A program made the translations under genes and the position numbers. DNA of 49,278 nt from an uncultured Mycoplasmatota bacterium (lineage in GTDB: Bacteria; Bacillota_I; Bacilli_A; RF39; UBA660): NCBI GenBank assembly GCA_900546745.1, contig URDT01000005.1, forward strand, positions 1 through 49,278, given 5' to 3'. Below the pieces are notes generated by a model that did not search any database, was not told where the DNA came from, and saw only the letters and a list, made by a program, of their open reading frames with translations. Positions 31,709-40,338 of this stretch are shown in pieces (position 1 is the first letter of the stretch; the number at the start of each line of letters is the position of its first letter).

Positions 31709-34288
31709 ATGTTAACAAATAGTGATATTGGTTTAACTGAAAAAGAAGTATTAGAAAATCGTGAAAAATATGGAACAAATGAGTTAACAAATAATAAAAC
31801 AAATAGTTTCTTTAAACTTTTTTTAGAATCTTTGGGAGATCCTATTATTCGTATTTTATTAATTGCTTTAGGCATCAAAACAATTTTTTTAATTAAAGAT
31901 TTTGATTGGTATGAAACGGTTGGAATTGTAATAGCTATTTTTATCGCTTCTTTTGTATCTACTATATCAGAATATGGTAGTGAAAAAGCCTTTATAAAAC
32001 TCCAAGAAGAAGCTTCTAAAATAAAATGTCGTGTTTTAAGAAATCGTAAAAAAGTGGAAATTAATGTTTCAGAAGTTGTAGTTGGAGATATTGTTATGTT
32101 GGAAACAGGGGATAAGGTACCAGCAGACGGAATATTGGTTAGTGGAAATGTTTCTGTTGATGAATCTTCTTTAACAGGAGAAACAAAAGAAAAAGAAAAA
32201 ACTGTTCAAGGTGATAAAAAAATATTAAGAGGAAGTGTGATTTATTCTAAACAAGGAAAAATGCTAGTCACAAAAGTTGGTGTAGATACTGTATATGGAA
32301 AATTAGCTAGTGAATTAAGTGAAAAAAGTCCAGATAGTCCATTAAAAATTAGACTTCGTGAATTAGCTGAATTTATTAGCAAAATTGGTTATCTTGGAGC
32401 TTTTTTAGTTGCTTTTGCCTATTTGTTTTCAGTTGTTGTGATTCAAAATAATTTTGAAATTTCTAAAATATCAGAAATGTTGCATAATTTTCCTTTAATG
32501 TTTGGTCATATTTTATATGCTCTTACATTATGCGTTACAGTAATTGTAGTTGCTGTGCCTGAAGGATTACCAATGATGATTACTTTAGTATTATCATCTA
32601 ATATGAAAAAAATGTTAAAAAACAATGTTTTAGTTCGTAAATTAGTGGGAATTGAAACAGCTGGAAATTTAAATATTTTGTTTACGGATAAAACAGGAAC
32701 TCTTACAAAAGGTAAACTTGAAGTAATTGGTATCATGACAGGTGATTTTAAAACGTATCAAAAGGAATCCGATATTAAAGGTAAAGTTTATTCAACAATT
32801 AAAGATTCCATGGTGTATAATAATGCTAGTTGTTATTCTGAAGATAAAATTATTGGGGGAAATAGTACAGATCGTGCTATTTTGGGATTTATAAAGACAC
32901 CAATTTCTTCTGTACAAGTGTTAAAAACAGTTCCTTTTGATAGTAAAAATAAATATATGTTAACAACAATTCAAAAAGATAGAAAGATCACTTATTTAAA
33001 AGGAGCACCCGAGAAAATTATTCCTAAATGTACAAAATATTTGAATGAGATGGGAGAAAAAAGAAGTTTTTATAATAAAGAGAAAATAACTCGTTATATT
33101 AAGGATAAAACAAAACAAGGAATTCGTATTATTGCTATGGCAATCCAAGATGACATAAATGAATTAGTTTTTGTAGGATTGGTTTTAATTAAAGATGATA
33201 TTCGTCCTGAAGCAAAATTAGGTATCGAACTAGTTAAAAAAGCCCATATTAATACTGTAATGATTACAGGAGATAATAAAGATACGGCAGTTTCTATAGC
33301 AAATGAAGTAGGATTATTAGATCAAGATTCTATTATTTTAACTAGCGATGAGTTAAACAATATGTCTGATGATGAAGTAAAATCTAAATTATTAAATTTA
33401 AAAGTAGTAGCAAGAGCTTTACCATTTGATAAAAGTCGTTTGGTAAGATTAGCGCAAGAAGAGGGACTAATTGTCGGTATGACAGGTGATGGGGTTAATG
33501 ATTCACCAGCTTTAAAAAAATCTGATGTAGGTTTTGCCATGGGAAGTGGAACAGAAGTTGCAAAAGAAGCAAGTGATATTGTTATTATGGATGATAATTT
33601 TTTATCTATAGCAAAGGCAGTTTTATTTGGTAGAACTATATTTAAAAGTATTCGTAAATTTATTATTTTTCAACTTACTGTCAATATTTGTGCAATTAGT
33701 TTATCCATTATAGGTCCTTTCATTGGTGTTAATACTCCTATTACGGTAATTCAAATGTTATGGATTAATATGGTAATGGATACTTTGGCAGGATTAGCTT
33801 TCTCTTTTGAACCTCCTTTATTAGAATATATGGATGAGAAACCAAAAACAAAAAATGATTCTATTATGAATCGCTATATGTTAAGCGAAATTTTATTTAC
33901 AGGTTTTTATTCTTCATTACTTTGTGTTTTATTTTTAAAAGTTCCTTTTTTTAAGCAATTCTTTCGAACAGATGTTGCTGACAAATATTTTATGACAGCT
34001 TTTTTTGGGCTATTTATTTTCATAGGTATATTTAATTGTTTTAATGCTAGAACTACTAGAATCAATTTATTGGCTAATATTTTAAAAAATAAAATGTTTT
34101 TAGCCATTGTTACTTTTATTTTAATCGTTCAATTATTGCTAATTTACTATGGGGGTAGTTTATTTAGAACAGCAGGTCTAACATTTGCAGAATTACAAAT
34201 TATTATTTTTCTTTCGTTTACAGTTATCCCAGTTGACTGGATTCGTAAGATTATTTTAAAAAAGAAAAGTTATAAGTTGGAAATTTAA
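31709..34288 (+). CDS. Calcium-translocating P-type ATPase (P2, PMCA/SERCA-like)
   Basis: An 859-residue ion pump. In order: actuator TGET (156-159), PEGLP in TM4 (284-288), the phosphorylation site DKTGTLT (Asp327), the nucleotide region KGAPEKI, TGDN, and the hinge TGDGVNDSPALK, followed by the C-terminal membrane helices. PEGLP and the overall layout fit Ca2+ export; Mn2+ is possible. AGAGGAGG precedes ATG. It appears to be a single-gene unit. Confidence 0.92.
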   Translation: MLTNSDIGLTEKEVLENREKYGTNELTNNKTNSFFKLFLESLGDPIIRILLIALGIKTIFLIKDFDWYETVGIVIAIFIASFVSTISEYGSEKAFIKLQEEASKIKCRVLRNRKKVEINVSEVVVGDIVMLETGDKVPADGILVSGNVSVDESSLTGETKEKEKTVQGDKKILRGSVIYSKQGKMLVTKVGVDTVYGKLASELSEKSPDSPLKIRLRELAEFISKIGYLGAFLVAFAYLFSVVVIQNNFEISKISEMLHNFPLMFGHILYALTLCVTVIVVAVPEGLPMMITLVLSSNMKKMLKNNVLVRKLVGIETAGNLNILFTDKTGTLTKGKLEVIGIMTGDFKTYQKESDIKGKVYSTIKDSMVYNNASCYSEDKIIGGNSTDRAILGFIKTPISSVQVLKTVPFDSKNKYMLTTIQKDRKITYLKGAPEKIIPKCTKYLNEMGEKRSFYNKEKITRYIKDKTKQGIRIIAMAIQDDINELVFVGLVLIKDDIRPEAKLGIELVKKAHINTVMITGDNKDTAVSIANEVGLLDQDSIILTSDELNNMSDDEVKSKLLNLKVVARALPFDKSRLVRLAQEEGLIVGMTGDGVNDSPALKKSDVGFAMGSGTEVAKEASDIVIMDDNFLSIAKAVLFGRTIFKSIRKFIIFQLTVNICAISLSIIGPFIGVNTPITVIQMLWINMVMDTLAGLAFSFEPPLLEYMDEKPKTKNDSIMNRYMLSEILFTGFYSSLLCVLFLKVPFFKQFFRTDVADKYFMTAFFGLFIFIGIFNCFNARTTRINLLANILKNKMFLAIVTFILIVQLLLIYYGGSLFRTAGLTFAELQIIIFLSFTVIPVDWIRKIILKKKSYKLEI

Positions 34289-34306
34289 CTATTTGTAGGT
34301 AATTTA

Positions 34307-34335
34307 TTGATTTTAAGTAAAAATAAAAGTATAAT
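34307..34335 (+). promoter_or_regulatory. Promoter of the AbiEi-like gene
   Basis: TTGATT at 34307-34312, 17-base spacer, TATAAT at 34330-34335. Confidence 0.78.
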
Positions 34336-34352
34336 TTGAAAAGGTGGTAGAT

Positions 34353-34895
34353 ATGATTTACTTATATACGGATTTGACAAAAAAAGGTTTAAGCGATTAT
34401 CAAATAAAGAAAAAAGTAAATAATTGTGAACTTTACATGGTAAAAAAAGGTGTCTATTCGACAACAAAGGAATTTGATTATCTAGATTATATTGCCCATA
34501 AACATCCAAATGCCGTATTTACTTTAACAACAGCGTGCCATTGTTATGGATTTTTAAAAAATGATAAAAATCCTTATTATATTGCTACAAAACAAAAAGA
34601 TAGAAAAATTAATGATGATAATGTTAAACAAATATTTATGACAACTAGTTTATATAACATAGGTATTAGTAAAATTACTTATCATGGATTTAATATATTA
34701 ATATATGATTTAGAGAGGCTTTTAATTGAAGTTGTCAGGTATAAGGCTCAGTTATCATATGATGATTATCACGAGATTATAGGTAGCTATAGGAAAATAG
34801 CAAAGTTATTGAATAAAAATAAAATTAATAATTATGTTTTAAATTTTAAAGATAAACGAATTATGGAGCGTATAAATAATGAGGTGTTTCAGTAG
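34353..34895 (+). CDS. AbiEi-like type IV antitoxin domain protein, without toxin
   Basis: A 180-residue protein starting at ATG 34353 behind AAGGTGG. The N-terminal winged helix (KKGLSDYQIKKKVNNCELYMVKKGVYS) and the HKHPNAVFTLTTACHCYG stretch resemble AbiEi antitoxins and related regulators. In AbiE systems the next gene is the AbiEii nucleotidyltransferase toxin; here agrA follows. So it is an orphan, either a solitary regulator or a remnant. Confidence 0.7.
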   Translation: MIYLYTDLTKKGLSDYQIKKKVNNCELYMVKKGVYSTTKEFDYLDYIAHKHPNAVFTLTTACHCYGFLKNDKNPYYIATKQKDRKINDDNVKQIFMTTSLYNIGISKITYHGFNILIYDLERLLIEVVRYKAQLSYDDYHEIIGSYRKIAKLLNKNKINNYVLNFKDKRIMERINNEVFQ

Positions 34896-34901
34896 TACTC
34901 A

Positions 34902-34930
34902 TTGATTTTTAAATTTTTATATGTTATTAT
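34902..34930 (+). promoter_or_regulatory. Promoter of agrA-agrC1-agrC2
   Basis: TTGATT at 34902-34907, 17-base spacer, TATTAT at 34925-34930 with TG at 34922-34923 (extended -10). Confidence 0.7.
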
Positions 34931-34969
34931 GTGTTTAATTTACTTAGAGTAAACTGGGGAGAGAAGAAA

Positions 34970-35683
34970 GTGGAATTTGTAATATGTGATGATGAGAAAT
35001 TATTTAGAAGCAGTATTAGTAAGATTATTGATAAAACTTTGATTAATAATGATGATGATTATACAATCACTACCTTTTCAAAATTTGATAAATCTTTTGA
35101 AAATAAAATAAATGAGAAAAAATCAAAAATATATATATTAGATATTGAAATCAAAGATAGCATATCAGGAATTGATATAGCGAGAAAGATTAGAAAAGAT
35201 GATTGGGATAGTATTATTATATTTGTAACTTCTCATAATGAACTTGGGTATCAAGCTTTGAAAGCACAGATTATGCTGTTAGATTTTATATCTAAGTATG
35301 ATGATTTTGAAAATAATTTTATTAAAACATTAAAAAAAGCTATTTCTTTAATTAATAGTAAAAAGACGATTAAATTTGATGTTGATGGAATTTCATATAT
35401 TATTCATTTAGGTGATATTCTATATATAGAAAAAGATACAGTAGATAGGAAATGTATTATAAAAACTACTTATACTGAAATAGCTGTTAATAAAACACTT
35501 AACTATATGGTAGAAAATTTGGATGATAGATTTTATTTATGTCATAGGAGTTGTTTAGTTAATACAGAGAAAATAAGAAAAGTTGATTGGAAAAATAGTT
35601 TAATTTTTTTTGACAACGGTGATTCTATCAATCTTTTAGCTAGAGATAAAAAGAAAGGATTAAGGGAGTATGTTAACAGTTAG
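34970..35683 (+). CDS. agrA: LytTR-type response regulator (AgrA-like)
   Basis: A 237-residue regulator. GTG 34970 (MEFVICDDEK) is taken as the start, with GGGGAGAG upstream. The receiver (1-120) has the acidic pair Asp7-Asp8 and phospho-acceptor Asp58 in YILDIE. A LytTR DNA-binding domain (about 135-235) follows, with LGDILYIEKD and RFYLCHRSCLVN. It reads into agrC1 with a 14-base overlap. It should be phosphorylated by the AgrC kinases and act on agrBD; a direct repeat upstream of agrB is a candidate site. Confidence 0.92.
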   Translation: MEFVICDDEKLFRSSISKIIDKTLINNDDDYTITTFSKFDKSFENKINEKKSKIYILDIEIKDSISGIDIARKIRKDDWDSIIIFVTSHNELGYQALKAQIMLLDFISKYDDFENNFIKTLKKAISLINSKKTIKFDVDGISYIIHLGDILYIEKDTVDRKCIIKTTYTEIAVNKTLNYMVENLDDRFYLCHRSCLVNTEKIRKVDWKNSLIFFDNGDSINLLARDKKKGLREYVNS

Positions 35684-36974
35684 TTGGTTTTTGTGTGGAA
35701 TATTGTATACATTCTTTTATTGCTACTTATTTTCTAATCTTGTATGTAATACTCCTTTTTTTGTAACAAAAAAAATCGTTGTTTTGTCAATTGTTTTTTC
35801 TATTATTTATTTTTTAATTTTAAAAATAAATTCTGGAATTATGCAGCCTTATTTAACTCATATTGTTATGTTTTTAATCTTAATGTTTGTGTATAAAGAA
35901 ACTATTACAAAAACATTGATAGGAGAATTGTCAATTTTTATAATTTTATTTATAATAGAATTGATATATGGTTATGTAATTTTATTATTTTTTGGAAAAA
36001 GTGCGGCATCAGAAATGTCAGATTGGGTAGTTTATTTCTTTTCTAATTGTTTAATATTTACTCTTGGATTACTTGTATCAAAGATGAGATTTTTAAAAAA
36101 ATTTATATCTATTATACTAGTTTGGTACAAAGATAATGATTTTAGAAAATTAGTAGCATTGGTAGTGTTAGCTATGGCTATAGGCATTTTTACTTTATAT
36201 AATAACTTTATTAAATTATTACCAATTTCTGTTTTATTGGTTGCTGATTTGTTTTGTTTGGGAATTTTTGCTTTTGTTATTGGCTTTTTTTATGAAAAAT
36301 CGAATAATAATAAAATCTCTATGGAATATAATCAATTATTAAATTATGTAAAAATTTATGAGAATGAAATAGAAGAAAAAAATAAAAATCAACACGAATA
36401 TAAAAATCAATTGATTGTAATTCGAAGTTTAATAAATTCTAGAAATCATAAGGCGATTGAATACATTGATAAGCAGTTAGATAGTGAGATTGAATCTGAA
36501 GACAGAAGTTGGTTAAACAAACTAAAATATGTTCCTCAAGGTGGGCTAAAGGGATTAATATATTATAAAATTCAAGAAATGATGAAAGATAATATTACAA
36601 TTTTTGTTGATATCTCACCACAGATTCAACAAATAAAGAATAATAAAAATATCAATAAATATCTTGAAGATATCAGTAAAATTATAGGGGTATACTTAGA
36701 TAATGCTATTCAAGCTGTAAGAGAATTGGTTGAAAAATATATTATTTTAGAAATCTATTTGGATGAGGAATTTATTATATTTAGTTTATCTAATAATTAC
36801 CAAGGTGTAATTGATATAAAAAAATTTGATAAAGAAGGATATACAACAAAGGGATATAATCATGGATATGGTTTATGCTTGGTAAGGGATATTATTTCTA
36901 ATAATCATAATATTTACCAAAAAAGAGAAATGAATGGAATTTATTATGTTCAAAAATTATGTGTAAAATTGTGA
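35670..36974 (+). CDS. agrC: AgrC-like peptide-sensing histidine kinase, copy 1
   Basis: A 434-residue kinase of the HPK10 type. Residues 1-205 hold six or seven membrane helices that sense the peptide, followed by a coiled linker. The phospho-His is His242 (NQHEYKNQLIV), and the ATPase has the N-box at about 331-347 (Asp344-Asn345) and the G-box GYNHGYGL (395-402). It overlaps agrA by 14 bases. The next gene is a gap-free paralog of the same length. Confidence 0.92.
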   Translation: MLTVSWFLCGILYTFFYCYLFSNLVCNTPFFVTKKIVVLSIVFSIIYFLILKINSGIMQPYLTHIVMFLILMFVYKETITKTLIGELSIFIILFIIELIYGYVILLFFGKSAASEMSDWVVYFFSNCLIFTLGLLVSKMRFLKKFISIILVWYKDNDFRKLVALVVLAMAIGIFTLYNNFIKLLPISVLLVADLFCLGIFAFVIGFFYEKSNNNKISMEYNQLLNYVKIYENEIEEKNKNQHEYKNQLIVIRSLINSRNHKAIEYIDKQLDSEIESEDRSWLNKLKYVPQGGLKGLIYYKIQEMMKDNITIFVDISPQIQQIKNNKNINKYLEDISKIIGVYLDNAIQAVRELVEKYIILEIYLDEEFIIFSLSNNYQGVIDIKKFDKEGYTTKGYNHGYGLCLVRDIISNNHNIYQKREMNGIYYVQKLCVKL

Positions 36975-37011
36975 TAGGTAAATAAAATTTTAAATAGAAA
37001 GGACTGGATGT

Positions 37012-38316
37012 ATGTTATTAGTTAGCTGGTTTTTATGTGGAATATTGTATACATTTCTTTACTGTTATTTATTTTTTAAATTAGTGAATAAAGAAAAATT
37101 TATTATAGATAAAAAAATTATTTTAGTCTCTGTTATTTTTTCCATTATTTATTGTTTGATTTTGAAAGTAAATTCTGGTATTATGCAACCATATTTAACG
37201 CATATTCTTATGTTTCTAATTTTACTAATTTTATATAAAAAATCTATTGTTAAAACACTTATTGGAGAATTATCTATTTTTATAATATTGTTTATAATTG
37301 AATTAGTATATGGATATCTATTTTTATTATTTTTTAACAAAAGTGCTTCTTTAGAAGTTACTAATTGGATGGTTTATCTTTTTTCTAATTGTTTGATATT
37401 TTTATTAAGTATTTGTTTTTCTAAAATTGATAAAGTAAAAGATATGATTGTTGGTGTATTATCTTGGTATAGAGATAGTGAATTTAAGAGTTTATCCCTA
37501 TTTGTAACAATGGCTATGACTATAGGAATTGTGGCTTTGTATAATACATTTATTAATTCCTCATCATTGTTGATTTTATTATGTAGTAATTTATTTTGTT
37601 TGAGTGTTTTTGTTTTTGTCATTGGATTTTTTAAAGAAAAGTCAAATAATACAAAAATTTCAGTAGAATATGATCAATTATTAGATTATGTTAAGGTTTA
37701 TGAAGATGAAATAGAAGAAAAAAGCAAAAATCAACATGAATATAAAAATCAATTAATTGTAATAAAAAATTTAGTAAGTCCTAAAAATAAAAAGGCTATT
37801 GAATATATTGATAAAAAGTTAGACAGTGAGATTGAATCTGAAGATCGGAGTTGGTTAAGTAAATTAAAATATGTTCCTCAAGGTGGCCTAAAGGGGTTAA
37901 TATATTATAAAATACAAGAAATGTTAAAAAATAATGTAATAGTTTTTGTAGATATTTCCCCACAACTTCGGGAAGCTAAAGATAACAAAAATATTAATAA
38001 ATATCTTGAGGATATTAGTAAAATTATAGGAGTATATTTAGATAACGCTATTCAAGCAGTAAATGAGTTATCTGAAAAATATATTATTTTAGAATTTTAT
38101 TTAGAAGATGATAATATAGTTTTTAGTTTATCTAATAATTATAGAAATAAAATAAATTTTGATAAAGTAGATAAAGAAGGGTATACAACAAAGGGATATG
38201 AACATGGATATGGTTTATCTTTGGTAAAAGATATTATATCTAACAATTATAATTTAACTCAAAAAAGAGAAATGAATGGAATTTATTATGTTCAGAAATT
38301 ATATATAAAAAAATAA
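37012..38316 (+). CDS. agrC2: AgrC-like peptide-sensing histidine kinase, copy 2
   Basis: A 434-residue paralog of copy 1, aligned end to end without gaps, with the same His242, N-box and G-box. The catalytic half is the most alike. Change is concentrated at about 22-40, 105-120 and 135-195, the membrane sensor part. Both copies keep the membrane block NSGIMQPYLTHI. GAAAGGACTGG precedes ATG, 37 bases after copy 1. Both kinases likely feed AgrA and may respond to different peptides or form mixed dimers. Confidence 0.92.
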   Translation: MLLVSWFLCGILYTFLYCYLFFKLVNKEKFIIDKKIILVSVIFSIIYCLILKVNSGIMQPYLTHILMFLILLILYKKSIVKTLIGELSIFIILFIIELVYGYLFLLFFNKSASLEVTNWMVYLFSNCLIFLLSICFSKIDKVKDMIVGVLSWYRDSEFKSLSLFVTMAMTIGIVALYNTFINSSSLLILLCSNLFCLSVFVFVIGFFKEKSNNTKISVEYDQLLDYVKVYEDEIEEKSKNQHEYKNQLIVIKNLVSPKNKKAIEYIDKKLDSEIESEDRSWLSKLKYVPQGGLKGLIYYKIQEMLKNNVIVFVDISPQLREAKDNKNINKYLEDISKIIGVYLDNAIQAVNELSEKYIILEFYLEDDNIVFSLSNNYRNKINFDKVDKEGYTTKGYEHGYGLSLVKDIISNNYNLTQKREMNGIYYVQKLYIKK

Positions 38317-38341
38317 GAGTTTTAATATCTCTTATTTTTTT
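38311..38341. terminator. Bidirectional terminator between agrC2 and agrD
   Basis: AAATAAGAG (38311-38319) pairs with CTCTTATTT (38329-38337) over 9 bases. T-runs follow on the plus strand, and an A/T-rich tract follows on the minus strand, between convergent units. Confidence 0.75.
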
Positions 38342-38347
38342 AAAAGA

Positions 38348-38470
38348 TTATTTAATTAATGATTGAGGACATTCTGGTTCATCGATGAATAACATTACGC
38401 AAGCATTTGTTCCCATTTTAGATCCAATGTTACCAATAGCTTCTAATAAACTTGTAAATAAATTTAACAT
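38348..38470 (-). CDS. agrD: AgrD-like cyclic autoinducer peptide precursor
   Basis: A 40-residue precursor on the minus strand behind GGAAGGAGTGAT. It has the AgrD plan: an amphipathic leader (MLNLFTSLLEAIGNIGSKMG), a core with one Cys (TNACVMLFI) and an acidic, Pro-containing tail (DEPECPQSLIK). AgrB cuts at the tail and closes a thiolactone from Cys24. If the cut is just before DEPEC, the ring has six residues (CVMLFI); a five-residue ring would end at Phe28. A second Cys34 lies in the tail, where Val or Ser is usual. It starts 42 bases after agrB. Confidence 0.9.
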   Translation of the reverse strand: MLNLFTSLLEAIGNIGSKMGTNACVMLFIDEPECPQSLIK

Positions 38471-38512
38471 ATAATCACTCCTTCCTACCCCTTTATTATT
38501 AAACATTTCTGT

Positions 38513-39127
38513 TTAACTCAAATTATTTTTTAAAATGTAATTTTTATAATTGTTATAACTTAAATGAAACAATTTATAAGTTATTGGAATTATTAATGAT
38601 ATTTCTACATAAATTCCAAATATTATCAGAGTATCTATTGTTTCATTTTTAATTGTTATAGATAATATGACTAATATAGTGCAAAAGATAGTGGATAACA
38701 ATTTTAATATCATTCTTTTATTTGCGTTGATAAGAGGATGCTTTATAGTGTCTGCTGGAGCATACAAAGTTACTAAAATGATACTTAAACCTCCTAATAT
38801 ACATTTCCAATAAAAAGGAAAAACTACGTATCTCGATATAAAAGGAAGAAAAATAAATAATATCGATGAAGAAATCCAACACATCCAACTTTTTTTTGCA
38901 TGTAGTCCAAATCCCGTTGCTCTTAGAATATTAAAAAAGATTAACATAACTAACGTTTCTTTAAATATTCTTAAAAGGTAAGCTAAAGAAAAAATAAATA
39001 TTGCTTTTGTAATAGTTAGATAAAATCCTTCTAAGCCATACCTTAACTCATCTCTTTTTTCATCTGATATATTAGGATTATTATTAGCGATTAACTTTAA
39101 ACTATAATCTAAAAATCTTTTTTTCAT
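38513..39127 (-). CDS. agrB: AgrB-like accessory gene regulator peptidase
   Basis: A 204-residue membrane cysteine protease that processes and cyclises AgrD. The catalytic pair His76 and Cys83 (GLHAKKSWMC) has the canonical seven-residue offset. About five hydrophobic helices follow, plus the family's HPLIN-type loop (ADTIKHPLINANKR). TGAGGGG precedes ATG on the minus strand. It is first in an agrB-agrD operon that converges on agrA-agrC1-agrC2. Confidence 0.94.
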   Translation of the reverse strand: MKKRFLDYSLKLIANNNPNISDEKRDELRYGLEGFYLTITKAIFIFSLAYLLRIFKETLVMLIFFNILRATGFGLHAKKSWMCWISSSILFIFLPFISRYVVFPFYWKCILGGLSIILVTLYAPADTIKHPLINANKRMILKLLSTIFCTILVILSITIKNETIDTLIIFGIYVEISLIIPITYKLFHLSYNNYKNYILKNNLS

Positions 39128-39150
39128 TTTTACCCCTCACAACTAACCTG

Positions 39151-39206
39151 ATTATAACTTTAAAAATTGTCGAAATTTATCATTTTAGTTAATTAGTATT
39201 TTAGTT
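39151..39206 (-). promoter_or_regulatory. agrBD promoter with upstream direct repeat
   Basis: On the minus strand the -10 TATAAT is at 39151-39156 and the -35 position (39174-39179) reads TAAATT, a poor match. Two perfect AACTAAAAT copies (39182-39190 and 39198-39206, 16-base period) lie directly upstream, as expected for an activator. LytTR factors bind direct repeats, though their usual spacing is nearer 21 bases. Confidence 0.55.
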
Positions 39207-39324
39207 GTGTATTAAATAGCAATTTTATAAAGTGGAAATTAAAAAAAATACCATTCATACACTTTAAATTACATTTTATGTTAGATTTGAAAAAATATTT
39301 TATTTCTTTGTTACAATAAATTTG

Positions 39325-39370
39325 CTTGCTAACAGTAGTACCTAGCTAAGAAGTTTAATATGACAGCAAG
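39325..39370 (+). promoter_or_regulatory. Hairpin in the csp 5' leader
   Basis: CTTGCT (39325-39330) pairs with AGCAAG (39365-39370), enclosing 34 bases. Cold-shock mRNAs often have long structured leaders; this one would lie near the 5' end. Confidence 0.45.
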
Positions 39371-39417
39371 TATAAAAATAATGTAGTAATAACTAATATT
39401 AGAAGGGAGATTGTTCA

Positions 39418-39630
39418 GTGAGAGGTAAAGTTAAATGGTTTAATAATGAAAAGGGATTTGGATTTATTGAATATAACGACCATGAAGACATATTTGTTCA
39501 TTATTCTTCAATTTTGTCTGAAGGATACAAGACATTAGTAGAAGGACAATATGTAGAATTTGAACTTGTTAGAACAGACAAAGGGCTTCAAGCTAAAAAT
39601 GTGGTGGAGCTTAAAACTACTCTTGTTTAG
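39418..39630 (+). CDS. Cold-shock protein, CspA family
   Basis: A 70-residue single cold-shock domain, an RNA chaperone. RNP1-like KGFGFIEY and RNP2-like DIFVHYSSI are intact, and the end is GLQAKNVVEL. The start is GTG 39418, with AAGGGAG upstream. The stop lies in the loop of the terminator that follows. Confidence 0.95.
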   Translation: MRGKVKWFNNEKGFGFIEYNDHEDIFVHYSSILSEGYKTLVEGQYVEFELVRTDKGLQAKNVVELKTTLV

Positions 39631-39641
39631 TAGTTTTTTTT
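39613..39641 (+). terminator. Terminator after csp
   Basis: AAAACTACT (39613-39621) pairs with AGTAGTTTT (39629-39637), with the T-run continuing to 39641. Confidence 0.83.
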
Positions 39642-39660
39642 GTGAAATTTAGTTGATAAT

Positions 39661-39690
39661 TTGCTAGTTTGTTAGAATCAATGCTATAAT
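39661..39690 (+). promoter_or_regulatory. Promoter of hpf
   Basis: TTGCTA at 39661-39666, 18-base spacer, TATAAT at 39685-39690 with TG at 39682-39683 (extended -10). Confidence 0.7.
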
Positions 39691-39712
39691 AAAACTAGAA
39701 AGGATTGATGTT

Positions 39713-40255
39713 ATGAAATATAATATTAGAGGCAGTAAATTAGAAGTTACTGACGCAATAAGAAATTACATCGAGACAAAACTAAATAAACTAGAAAGAT
39801 ATTTTGAAGATAAGGAGAATATTAACGTAAATGTTCTTATTAAGACTCAGGGTATTGACCAAAAGGTAGAAGTTACGATTCCTATAAAGAAAACTACTTT
39901 AAGATCAGAGGAATCTAATAAAGATTTATATGCAGCTATTGATCTTGTAACGGATAAATTAGAAAGACAAATACGAAAAAATAAGACAAGATTGAAAAAG
40001 AGAGAGACAAAAGAAAATATAGTTGAATTTATTGATTTTGAAGTTACAGAAGAAGAACAACAAGAAAACACTATTGTAAAAAGAAAAACAATTGATTTGA
40101 AACCTATGAGTGAAGAAGAAGCAATTCTCCAAATGAATATGCTAGGACATGAATTCTTCGTATTCGAAGATGCAGATACAAATAGTAATGCTGTATTGTA
40201 TCGAAGAAAAGACGGAAACTACGGAATTATTGATATGAATAAGGACTTTAGATAG
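39713..40255 (+). CDS. hpf: Ribosome hibernation-promoting factor, long form
   Basis: A 180-residue long HPF that dimerises 70S ribosomes in stationary phase. The N-terminal domain (MKYNIRGSKLEVTDAIRNYI) binds the decoding site; a linker leads to the dimerising C-terminal domain (KPMSEEEAILQMNMLGHEFFVF). It lies upstream of secA, as in many Bacillota. AAAGGATTGATG gives the ribosome site. Confidence 0.96.
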   Translation: MKYNIRGSKLEVTDAIRNYIETKLNKLERYFEDKENINVNVLIKTQGIDQKVEVTIPIKKTTLRSEESNKDLYAAIDLVTDKLERQIRKNKTRLKKRETKENIVEFIDFEVTEEEQQENTIVKRKTIDLKPMSEEEAILQMNMLGHEFFVFEDADTNSNAVLYRRKDGNYGIIDMNKDFR

Positions 40256-40265
40256 TCCTTTTTTT
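40241..40265 (+). terminator. Terminator after hpf
   Basis: AAGGACT (40241-40247) pairs with AGTCCTT (40254-40260), then five more T. Confidence 0.83.
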
Positions 40266-40338
40266 AATAACATTATAGAAATACTATTATTTTTGCTAAA
40301 TTTTTGATAAAATGTTATATAGAAAAGGAATGATACAA

